Shown: positions 34,801 through 44,896 of the stretch, piece by piece | How positions within the stretch are numbered: position 1 is the first letter of the stretch | How the letters are laid out: every line of letters begins with the position of its first letter | Assembly: GCF_022458985.1 (NCBI RefSeq) | Contig: NC_061783.1 | Location: forward strand, 15,693,913-15,757,912 | DNA from: Mugil cephalus | Lineage: Eukaryota; Chordata; Actinopteri; Mugiliformes; Mugilidae | Reading direction: 5' to 3' | Length of the DNA stretch: 64,000 bases | Notes under the pieces: generated by a model | The model's database searches: none | Told to the model about the DNA's origin: nothing | Seen by the model: only the letters and a program-made list of their open reading frames with translations | Position numbers and translations under genes: made by a program

Positions 34801-37800
34801 ACTGATTGTAGACTGTGCAGATCTACAGAGAGTTTACCATTGTGGTAGAAGGGAAAGCAAAGACGAGATTAGACACGGCCTGCCGTCACAAAGAAACGTC
34901 CATAAAAACTTGGCAGCGTTGTCTCTCCCAGGTTTCGCATATTGTCCCCTGCAAACAAACGAAGCTTCCGCGGTCTTCTCGCACACACAGCTGCTAGCTA
35001 AGCCTCGGAGATAGAAGCGAAACACTGGGAAAGGGAGCCTGTGCACAGTCCCCTAACCAGATTACCGCTTTTGTCATGCAAAATAAATACAGTGGCATGG
35101 GCACACGCGAGCGTAAAAAATCGTAAAGGCCCATTTGGTATCCCTCCCCAAACGAAAGAATCACAATGAACCTAAAAGTGTTGTTGGGAAACTGCAGCTC
35201 TTTAAATAATTACTGAAATAATCCAGCTCGTTAAAAGCGTCGCACACACGCGCGGAGGCAGAATGCCGGCGCAGCCTCGCAGCCTTCAAAGGCGTTCATT
35301 ATGAGCGACATGCAAATCAGCCTTCAGAGTTAAATGAAAGCAGAGGTTGGAGAAGAGTAGGGAGGTAAGTAGTGGAAGTAGCAGATATACATTTTATTTT
35401 TGGAACACGTCTTCTGAAAATCAGTTACTAACTCAAAATCTTTTATTTCCTGAGGGTGATGCCTTTATACTAAAACTACTGTTGTAAACGCTGTTAATTA
35501 AGAGTAGCTGTGTCTGGCTTTGCACTCCTCTGCTCTATGCAGCTTCATGCACGGTGTACTTTTGCAACCTGCCTCTCAAACGTTTCCAGTAACTATGGAG
35601 CAACACCAGCTTTTTTTTTTTTTCTTTTTTTTTCTACAGCGCATGCAGCTCCCAAAATAAACCTCCCTCATTCTTAAGAAATAAATCCTTTATGAGGCCC
35701 AGAGACAAGATTGTCATAAACGTCTTCCAGTCGCCGTCCTTATCCGCTGTTAACCCAACACCTGCAGCCATACGATGTATTGTAATTCAAACGCTTCCAG
35801 ATCCTCCGCATCTGAATTATTTATCACGTGTCGAGCCTCAGCCTCCCACGGACCTGTTGCCTTTCATTTACAGACAAAAACCAAGCCCCCGAACACACCT
35901 CAGCAATTGCAGCCGTGCTCGTGTGACGCGTCACATTTGCGGCTCATCCATTTTCCCCCTTTCTGTCATGTGTCAGACCTCTCCTCCTCCGGCTCGTTTC
36001 ACCAAAGCGGAACACGGCCTTTTCAGCCTTCCCACTAATTGATCCAAATCCCCAGCATTAAGCGGCTCGCATCCAGCGTCAGCCTATTAATAAACATGCC
36101 CCCTGAATAGAATTGATAGGGTGGCTTTTGGAGCTCCACTTTCACTTCAGAAAGCCGCCGCAGCTCAACCTCCCTCGCCAACGCGAGGGATCCGCTCTGA
36201 CGCCGCTATAATGTGGTGTCTGAGGAAAAGACTGAGAGAGTACAAAGCAAAGAACCGTGGAAACCCAAGGGTGTTGTTACTTTTCAGAGACTTCCACCCG
36301 GGTTGTGAGTTTGGGTTAAGACAGGAAGCGGAGGAAGCGAGCGTCTCCTATTTTTAGGCGTTACTCAGCTCTAGAGATCCATAAGCAGTGACTACCCAGG
36401 GATGCTTTTTTATAACAGTTAAAATATTAATGTCAAGTGTACAAAGAGCGGAGACGTGCGTAGATTGCGGATACGAGGCGTTGCTGTTCGGGGAAATAAA
36501 GAAGGAGGCTCACCTGGGGGCAGGTACTCGGCGTAGCCGCTGGAGTTCACCAGAATATTGGTCTTAAAGGTGGAGTCAAAGTCGTCATCTGCACTGAGGG
36601 AGGACAGAGGAGGATGTGACATTACTCGTGCGTGCGTGCGTGCGGGAGGGAGGGGCGTGCGATCGAGGTGTTTGTGCGTGTTTTACCTGTTGTAGAGGAG
36701 GATGTCCGGCGTCCAGATCTGATCCGTGGTGAAGCGAAGGTTCTTCACTCCGGGGTGTTCGGTCTGGTTCCACTGGAGGTAGTGATCGAACCAGCTCTTT
36801 AACACACACACAGTTTCTATCTCAGTGGAGGACAGGGAAGCTACTTCGTCCTAAATTTTAGAAGCAATTTACATGCTGCAGAGAAGTCGTGTCAGGCCTT
36901 ACCATCCTCAGCCACATGTTAGAGGTTAACACCTGGTTCTTCTCATCCTGCAGAACAATAAAATAATTGTTATCTTTCTTTGACTTTGCAAAAAAAACAA
37001 AAAAAAAAAAACACCTCCACGTCTACCAATAAATTGATAAATATTTGCTCAAATCTCTGGCGCTATCACTTTCACAGTTTCAGGCATAAACAAACCGAAT
37101 GCTTGACTCAACACCAATGAATTTTTAAGTTATTTTCTTAGGCGGATTTCAATATCAGTTCCACCTTGTCATCGTTCCACAAGAAAAAGAAGAAGGAGCT
37201 ACCTCATAGTACACGTGCACTTTAGGAAAGCTCAGCTGGGAGACACCTACCACGTCCATGATCTGGATCAAACTGAGGGAAAAGACGACGGTGAGAGTGT
37301 GGGAGTCGTTGCCCACAGGCCTCTCCATCCGGTTGTAGTCTTTCAGGAGGTTCTTGAGCAGGTTCCTCTGGTGAGGACCTTGCAACGACACTGAAGAGGA
37401 AGGAAAAATGCCCTTTAAACCTGACGTGACGAGCCAGACTGCACAGCATGTTCACCAGCAGTAATGATTCTAATTATTAAGTTTGTGTATCCTGCGAAAA
37501 TGACACCAACACTCAAGGAAAAACAGCAATTAAAAAAGCTGGCGGGGGAATAAGATAACAGGAAAAAAATAATGATCAAACCAAGAGATTTAGCCCTGAG
37601 GAGCTTAAACTCCTTATCTCCACATACATCCAGAAGAACGCGACTGAAATATAAAGATGATGAAATTAGCAGAAATGATAAAAAAAAAAAATAAATCATT
37701 TCATCGCCATTGGTCACATTTAACTTTAGTGGTTTAATCTTTGCAAACCAAACACAGGGGAAAGAAAAGTGCAGCTCTGAAATATTTAACATGAATATTT

Positions 37801-39070
37801 AAAAACACTGAGGGGAATCAGAAGAAAACAGAAGATATTCAGAGGACGCGTGGAGAACGTTTAGTTATCTGAACCTAATTAGCAATGGTGGGAAACCTTA
37901 TCTGGGCGTAATTGGCACTAATGAATTTGTAATTAGGTTAGTTTGAGGAGCTCAGAGGTAACGCAGGCATCAAACGTCGAATGCAGATGCTGGACCACAA
38001 TCGCGCAAACCAATTTAAAATGCTTCGGTGTTTCTTGTTCCATCAGCGCGCCGATAATGACACAGCCAAACCAAGTGCAGCAATCGAAAACAACAGGTTA
38101 GGTTCAGTCTGCCGTTACACACTGTAAATAAGCTGGTGCAGAACACGTATGGAGCTTTGCCGAGCTCTATAATGCAATTACATTGTTTAAAGGGTTTGAA
38201 AGGGGGAATTTCAAGCATCGCTGCTGAGTCTATGACAGGATTAAGCCCCCGTGGAGGCAGAGATGCGAGAGGTGGCTTCTTTCAAAGTGATGGAAAAGCC
38301 CAGGATGTTTTTGTCCTTGAGACGGCGGCTCGCCAAGAATATAGAAACTTTTACATCCGGCGCCCTCCCCCTGTCTTTTTATTATTGTCCACAGCTTCTA
38401 GTCTGGGACGGACACATTTTCACACACGGCACTCGTGCCCGTGGGGAAAGTTCGTCTGCCGCCCGTCTCTCTCTGAGCTCTCGCCCGCTGTGTCAAGCCT
38501 CCACGCTCGAGCTGCAACTCGTGCCCCGTCGCCCTCGTCTGCGAAGACGGACGAGCTGATCTGTAGGTGAGATCCGACCGATCTGCCACTGCTTTCCCCG
38601 AGCCGGAATGGGAAGAGGAAAGCGAGGAGACGTTCGGATTTCTCCCTCCCCCCCACCGCACACACTGTGTCTGTCATCCGGCGCCTGCCTCGCCGCACAG
38701 ATTTAGATGTCAATCTGCCCCGTTAAACCGTCTCATGCAGAGGCATCATCCGACGTCCGACGGTTAAACTAAACATGCGTCTCCGGAAGAACATAAGAGC
38801 ACAACTGCTTGATGTAAACAAGCAAGCAAACAGGTGAGACAGATTCTCACTTTTCTTCTCCTGGAGTATTTTATTATTATTAATATTTATTTCTTTTTTA
38901 CTTTGAATTCTTAGTCAGGTCAAACAACACCGGCTTGGTTCCTGCTGTCCTATTAAAATGCTGCAATCGGATTCTTGAAAACAGAATGAAAGACAGGAGA
39001 GATGCCGGTCGGACTCACCGTGGATCAGAGCAAAGAATCCAGAGAGGAGCAGAGCCACCGAGTGCCACAT
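25892..39070 (-). CDS. Neuronal nicotinic acetylcholine receptor, alpha-7-type subunit (possibly chrna11)
   Basis: This is a ligand-gated cation channel subunit of the pentameric Cys-loop family, acting in the neuronal plasma membrane. Coding exons in transcript order: 39019-39070, 37251-37390, 36903-36947, 36687-36796, 36514-36593, 34395-34562, 34118-34312, 29637-29723, 27993-28102, 25892-26620; total 571 aa. Exon lengths 140/45/110/80/168/195/87/110 match those I recall for human CHRNA7. Seen: a signal peptide ([17 protein letters not shown]), the Cys-loop (two Cys 14 apart in [15 protein letters not shown]), the vicinal CC of alpha subunits ([10 protein letters not shown]), four membrane segments with GEKISLG before M2, and the C-terminus [11 protein letters not shown]. 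The M3-M4 loop keeps [10 protein letters not shown] but is long and rich in Pro, Gly and Ser. Alpha-7, alpha-8 and alpha-11 are closely related. Location outside the CHRNA7 neighbourhood favours alpha-11, but this needs a tree. Confidence 0.93.
26621..27992 (-). other. Receptor gene intron 9 with homeodomain-site-rich stretch
   Basis: This is the intron before the last coding exon. Around 27190-27340 it has several TAAT/ATTA core sites (CAATTAGTC, GCTAATTATG, CAATTAGC, TTAATTGG) in low-repeat sequence, so it is a candidate conserved noncoding element. The rest shows only A-runs and no exon. Confidence 0.4.
28103..29636 (-). other. Receptor gene intron 8
   Basis: The intron contains a short imperfect tandem of a GCTAACAGCG-type unit (about 28770-28815). 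It also has a TAGACTGTATATTAAAAAAA-type sequence with following GATGGAGGCAGCC near 29108-29150, which resembles a common teleost interspersed repeat. No exon is seen. Confidence 0.45.
32341..32545. repeat. Dispersed repeat, copy C
   Basis: This copy shares AGAAATGTAACTA, GAGCTGTGAT and CTTGGTA with 17830-17970, and ATTGATTG, AGCTGAGGAGG and CAGACAT with 17085-17225, in the same order. It bridges the other two copies and shows that all three belong to one family. Confidence 0.55.
33037..33113. repeat. Tandem CCAAT-containing repeat, three units
   Basis: Three imperfect units of CAGCGGCCAATCAGAAAATA type follow each other at about 21-29 bp. Together they present five CCAAT-like boxes. The array lies inside intron 7 of the receptor gene. 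It may be the decayed promoter of a mobile element, since CCAAT tandems are common there. Confidence 0.6.
34563..36513 (-). other. Receptor gene intron 5
   Basis: This intron lies between the exons ending at 36514 and starting at 34562. It includes moderately GC-rich, low-repeat sequence around 35690-36240 with AT-rich homeodomain-like cores, and a poly-T run near 35611. No exon is supportable. The open stretch near 36121-36357 on + has no splice or family support. Confidence 0.4.
37391..39018 (-). other. Receptor gene intron 1 with inverted CCTAATTA sites
   Basis: This is the first intron, directly after the signal-peptide exon. At 37874-37937 a CCTAATTA site and its exact reverse complement TAATTAGG flank GTAATTGG and ACTAATGAAT. 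This makes a compact cluster of homeodomain-type cores typical of neural enhancers. No coding content is seen. Confidence 0.4.
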
Positions 39071-39317
39071 CCTGGTGGTAAAGAAACAGGGGAGCAGAGG
39101 AGGCAGCAAGAAGAGGAGAAGCTCCAGATGTTGGAGGAGGAGGGAGGAAGAGGAGGAGGGGTGGAGGAGGAGGAGGGAGGGAGGAGGGGGGGCACAGAAA
39201 GGAGAGGAGAGGAGAGGAGAGGGAGCGCAGGCTCAGGAAGCTGCTGGAAATCCTCCGGTCTGCATCCAGTCAGCATCCGAGGGAAAGGGAGTGTGAGCTG
39301 GAAGAGAGAGGGAGCGT

Positions 39318-39348
<31 letters not shown>

Positions 39349-39520
39349 GACGGCGGCCGTGAGCTCTCTCTTTCCCTGTCTCCTCGTCTCTCCGGGAGGT
39401 GGGACTAAAATGGAGAGCGCGAGGGAGAGAAATGTCAGCGGTGGCGGGGGGTGAAAGGGGTGAAGACGGAGCAGGAGGTGGAGGACGGAGCGCTTTTAAT
39501 TGCTCTGTCGCCACGAGTTG
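39071..39520 (-). promoter_or_regulatory. Receptor gene 5' UTR/promoter, purine-rich on +
   Basis: Immediately upstream of the receptor start codon the + strand is almost entirely purine (GGA/GAG units, including a (GGA)n run near 39320-39350), so the transcript strand is pyrimidine-rich. No TATA box is apparent. The transcription start is not determinable. Confidence 0.4.
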
Positions 39521-42500
39521 ACCTCTTTGGAGACAATGGAAACAGATGAGGCGCAGGAATGGAGAATTGATTGAGTGGGAAAGTGGCCTCCCCGCGTTGG
39601 TCAGCAGTAACAAACAGAGAAGAAAAGCAAAAGCAAAAGTGGAAGAGGTGTTATTTATGCGGGGGAAAGAGCAAAAAGTAACAGTCAATCACTAATGGAG
39701 GGATTGGATTGTTCTGATTAGCAGGGATTTGTTGTGATTACTTGGTAAATCATTTCCACCACCACTTTTACATGATCCGTGCACATGGCTGCTTGACATG
39801 CGCACTGTGTCAAAAAGAAATATGTCATGTATATATTTATATATATATGTGGCAGATGGTTTTATGTATGATAACACGGCGCAGTGGTTACGGTCATGCA
39901 CGGCTGGCCTGGAAACTGTGTGTCTGGTACGTGTGCTCGGCGGGGGGCGAGCTCTGAATCGGTGGGGGAGATGGACTCCGGTTTAATTGAGAAAGTGCTG
40001 GGCTCTGCAGGAGGGCAACGGAAATGTGCATAGTTAAACTCTACTTCTCATTTGTCCTCGTGAAATGCTGATGCAAGGGCAGAGGCAGCGAGAAAGACTG
40101 AGGGAGGAGGGGAGGAGGGGGGAGAAGAAAGAGTTGGACTGTATAATAGATTACCCTATTACTTCTACTGCCCTTCGGAATTACCCCCCTCTCCCGAGCA
40201 GCCTGTCACACACACATCCTGAGCGCTCCCGAGCCCCAGATTCATGCTCGGCTGCACGCAGAGGACGGAGAGTGGCCCTCGGAGGCGAAAAGAAGGATGG
40301 CCAAGTCACCGGTTAAAGCAGGGGAAAGCTGCACCAAGCGTGGAGCGAGGCCATCAGTAATGTATCATCAGAGGAGACGCGTCCTGTTGCTGCCGCCGCC
40401 GCCGCATCCGCGAGATAGCTGCCGCTGCTCCAGCGTGCGCAAAATTGACTCCAAGTTTATCTCATTAAAATAACTCCTTGTGCTGTTATGCACCAAGCAC
40501 TACCGTGACACTGTGCCAAAACCCAAATTCATTATGCTCCATAAAAAAAAAAAAAAAAAAATACAGATTGGAGGCACTGAGGCGTGGGTGACATCTGGTG
40601 GTTTGTTTTCCAACTGCACACTGGCACAGCAGTCTTTTTTTTTTTTTTTCTTTTTATTATTATTATTTCTCTTCCAGGAGGCGGTGGTAATTAACAAGGG
40701 AGAAACTGGGCTAAATGATAGAGGAGGATGATGAGAGTCAGCCCTATAAAAAGAAGGGTAATTAGGAAAAAAACAATACCAGCAGACACTGAGCAGGGAT
40801 CAGTAGTGACGCCAGCTGTGACCGTCGTGTGGACAATAACGTGGTTCTCTAATTGCGCCCGGCCTCAATTTCTGAACATTTCTTTTTAATTTTTCACTCA
40901 TCCTGACTGTAACTCCACAGCTGCAGAGATGGCCATTGCTCTGACCTGGCGTGACTGCTGCCCCTCACCAACCCCCCCGAATGCCGCCCCTGACAATGCA
41001 GCCATCAGCCATCAGGGCTGCTGCGCTGTGTGTTTTTAATTACTCCGTTGATTGGATTAGGCCCTCTCCTCCGCTGACGCGTCCCCTCCACTTAATAGGG
41101 TGTTATCGACAAAACCAGCACACACATCCACCCGCACGCCTCTGACGTCTGATTTGTCAGAGTGGCTCTTCCCCCCCCCCCCTCGGTCTTGCGTAAAGTT
41201 GAATAGATGAAGTCCTCTTCTAGTGGACGACTACATGCTGCCAACCCTGGAGCGGTCGTACGAAAGTGGGCCGTGATCCAATAAAATTTTATGGGGTGAA
41301 ATCAAAGAGTACTCGGTTCAGCTTAGTCTTTCTGTTAGACATCGTCTGACTCACAATGAGCTCTTCCAAAAATATCGTAAATACCTTTTTTTTTTTTTTT
41401 ACTCCGCATTTTTTTTTACCCTTCTTTATCAAAGAAGGTGCCTACCTACATTATCCGTGCTGCAGAATATAAAACAGAAGACGCCTCTAAAGCTCAACAG
41501 GGATTTATTGGGGTTTATGTGCCTGACTACTATTTCTTGGGTGAGACCAGAGTTTTCCAGGAGGTTTCCTGACAGCTGACTCCAGACAGAATACGTTTCC
41601 GGTTTTTATGCTAAGCTAAGCTAGCCACTTACATTTAAAGGATGGATATCACGCACTGTTGTTACCTGTGAGTCAGAGACATGTATTTATACCTTGGTCT
41701 GAGGCTTTTTTTCATAATCGTTTAAAACAAAAAAGAAAAGGATTCATAATTTGCAGCTGTGAAGATTCTCAGTCACGCAGGTTATAGTATATGATATATA
41801 AATGTATACATAATGCCTGTAACTCCTCTTTACACGCTCCTTTATCCAGTTTATTCGCTTTATTCATGCAGCCATGTTTACATCCTCTATGGATGGTTTG
41901 AAAAGTTTCCAGCATTTCTAGCTTTTTTTCTAGCGTTTTTTGTATATATGCTTCGTAAAGCGCTTTGTTGACCATGTATGTTGCTCACGTGTGTATCAAA
42001 TTGCTGAATGTTCTGAATCTGAATCTAAAACAAAGTGGTTCCAACTCACACTCAAACTTCTCTGTCTATTCTCTATGTTTTAAGGACGTGAGGAATAATC
42101 GAAAAGCTGTTTCTTATTTAAAAATAGCTGTTAATTGAGCATAAAAAAAGAAAGATAAAATATAAAATCAACCTAGGTACAACAGTGGCAGTGGTGTAAT
42201 AAATTGGCAGCGGGTTTTAAGGTGTCCAACAGCCTCAGATGCTCCTAAAAAAACAAACAAAAAAAAAAACAACCTGAGAAGAAAACTGAAACAAGCAGCT
42301 GGCTTTGACTCCAGCTGTAACTAATCCAACACTAGGGGGTAGCCAGGGATGACATAGTTTTGCTTAATTTAAATAATGTGAAAAACATTTTTAGTCACAT
42401 TTGAATAATTATGCATCAGCTCATTTTAATTTCATGTATTTTGAGCTTGTGGGTACAGCATGATAAGGCCTTTAAGTTGTGAGAACACTGCCGCTGCTGC

Positions 42501-44877
42501 TAGGCAACAGTTAAAAGACACTCAGGCTAACGGTTAGCAAGCTAACGACTGGGCAACTTAACAAAGGAGGAGAAATAGAGATATTTTCTTCTGATTTCTC
42601 AGAAAATCACAAAAAACATGTCTGTATGACTAAATTAGAATGTATTATCTTTTGTCATACCCTCTCATCCAACTATTCTTTTAGCCTTAATCGTGACCTA
42701 TGACCTTTAAAACGCTTAATTCGTTAGCGCCATCGTCTCCGAGTTCTGCTGCTTGTTTGTCGTTTGTCTAATGATCCCCAAACAGATCAGACTGGAGCAA
42801 TTAACTTCTCCTGACCAGAGGATGAACCGGCCAAGGATTTGGGTCACGGAGCAGCTTTGCCATTTGCCAGCCACAGCAATTAGTAGACCCCAAATATCCC
42901 AGTTCAATCTCTTCAAGCTTTCTTAACAGCCAGAGGAGGATTTTGCTATGGAGGAGAGAAAATTGAAGATGTGTGCTGGCTACGGGCCAGGGAGCGAAAA
43001 AAGAACTGACACACTTAGCCACCAGCTAGAGCGGCAGCAGCCAGAATTTACAAGCGCTTGGCAGCAGCTTTGATTGAGTCTGAAGCCGTGCAGATGTGCA
43101 ACGTAACCTTTCTGCGTCTTGTTATGGGGGGGGGTCGACGCCATCTAGGAAGATTTGCATGGTCCGTAAAACCGGAGCAGAGCGTAGAGTTTTTTTTTTT
43201 TTTTGCAAATTAATTATTCATATTTGAGAGAAGTTTATTTACCCTCCACGAGAGTTTTTGATGTCGACAGCCATGCACCGGGGCGCAGACAGTTGGGAGA
43301 ATATCAGCGCAACGAGAAACAAATCCAGACAGCAGCATCTGGCTAAGTCCCTGAGTAGAACCGAGTACTTTCAGCATAATTAATCTCATTTTACATCTGG
43401 AGAGGACGTCTGAAGAAAATCAGCGTGGATGATCAGACCATGCTTTAGCTCTTCCCACCTGTGCACATTCACTTTCAGCCGCCACCACCACCACCCTCCT
43501 CCCTCCTCCCTCCTCCCTCCTCCTCCCTCTGTCCATCTTTAAATACATGTTGTCTTCAGATTAGATAATGCCGTTCTTTATCCTGCTACTATCCGGATAC
43601 CCCCTTCCCGGAGGCTCTATTATCTGTGGGCCCATCTGTCACCGGATTTGGTTGAATAAATGATGCCGAATGTCATTGTTATGACTTTAATGCTTAATAC
43701 TCCACTGTGCGCTCCGTGCATATTGTTTGATCGAGGGGCGACACATTTCATAAGCTCATAAGCGTCACATCTCCATCTCACTTGATTAATCTTTGGTGCT
43801 AATCTGCCGAATTGCTATTGAGGACTGATATTCTCTTGCTGAAGATTAGATATATTTCTAAAAGTTTCTCTCTGGGGCTCAAATTACAAAGGAAATGCCC
43901 TATAACAGCACTTCTTATCAGACTTTTTTTTTTTTTCAGGCCGCCCAGGTTTAAGCAGACGTCCTCTCCCTACACGTACCGGGAGGAGGATGAAATCTGC
44001 CAATCCTGTCTAAAAAAAAAAAAAAAAAAAACAACTCTGACAGATGACTCAGTCTTTGCCTCGGCTTCACGCAACATCTGCAACTTAGATCTTTGTTTTC
44101 ATTAAGCCCCTCCAGCTTTAAGGAGGACGCTCTGATGGTGGACGGCCACAGAGCGGAGAAAAATATATATATATATATATGTATCACAGCCGAACAATGA
44201 GATAAATGACTGGAAATGTAATGGACATCAACCTCATAAGTCGCCGTCATGCGTGGGACAAGTTCATAACCTCTGCTGGGATCCATGGGAGGAGCTCCGG
44301 GATGCCGAGGCTGCTAATGGATTGCTGGAAAGTTCATACGCGCGTGAATGCGGGAACGTTTGGAATATTTTTTATTTTTTTTATCTTGGAGCGCTACTTT
44401 GAACGTGGTCACAAAGGTTTAATGGGAGGTTCTTTAATTTAATTTAAGGTTTTGGATGAAACTGATGTGTTAGAGTCTTTCCAGGTGGCTGCAAGTGGAT
44501 TTTACGCGAGGACCCGTTTGACTTGACACGGATGTGACCTTCAACAGAGACTGAAATACATGGAGAAGTAAAAGAAATTTATATATATATAATTATATAA
44601 AAGTAAGAATAAAGGCCTGTTTTCATCCTCATAGGGGAAAGCGTGATTGAAAAGGTAAGATTAAAAACATTTTGAGCTTACAACATGACAAAATTTTTAT
44701 TAATGTGTGTGAATTTTTTTTTACATTTAAATCTAAAGACTCAGATTTAAACTCAGAATAGATGTGAATTTAACAGATATAAAAAAAATGATAAAACATC
44801 TGCTTTTAGACTGTTCAGCTGAATTTACTGCGTCCTTGTTTTGTCTAATATTCCATGTATTTCTCCCTCTTTAAAAG
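39521..44877. other. Divergent intergenic region between the receptor gene and kcnn3
   Basis: About 5.4 kb with no supportable coding exon. It must hold the kcnn3 promoter and any noncoding first exon, since an acceptor at 44876-44877 implies an upstream exon. It contains poly-A/T runs (about 40543-40561, 41382-41400, 43190-43204, 44012-44030), a CCTCC-type pyrimidine tandem (about 43490-43530), and a low-repeat AT/homeodomain-like stretch around 43590-43860. Confidence 0.5.
39876..39965 (+). repeat. Possible tRNA-derived SINE remnant
   Basis: CGGCGCAGTGGTTACGG resembles a tRNA A box (TGGCNNAGTGG) and is followed about 75 nt later by a weak B-box-like CTCTGAATCGG. The match is degenerate and no 3' tail is obvious, so this is tentative. 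Confidence 0.25.
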
Positions 44878-44896
44878 ACCCTTAATCCCTCTCACC

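Noticed and set aside
38136-38713. Overlapping open frames on both strands in receptor intron 1
   Set aside because: They have no recognisable domains, and the receptor exons join in phase across the region.
39002-39319. Plus-strand Glu/Gly-rich open frame opposite the receptor first exon
   Set aside because: It is produced by the purine-rich promoter tract on + and overlaps a well-supported signal-peptide exon on -.
44855-44896. Upstream in-frame ATG of kcnn3 (MYFSLFKRP...)
   Set aside because: A polypyrimidine tract followed by AAAG at 44874-44877 looks like a splice acceptor, so this ATG is probably intronic. The ATG at 44897 has an excellent context (CTCACCATGG).
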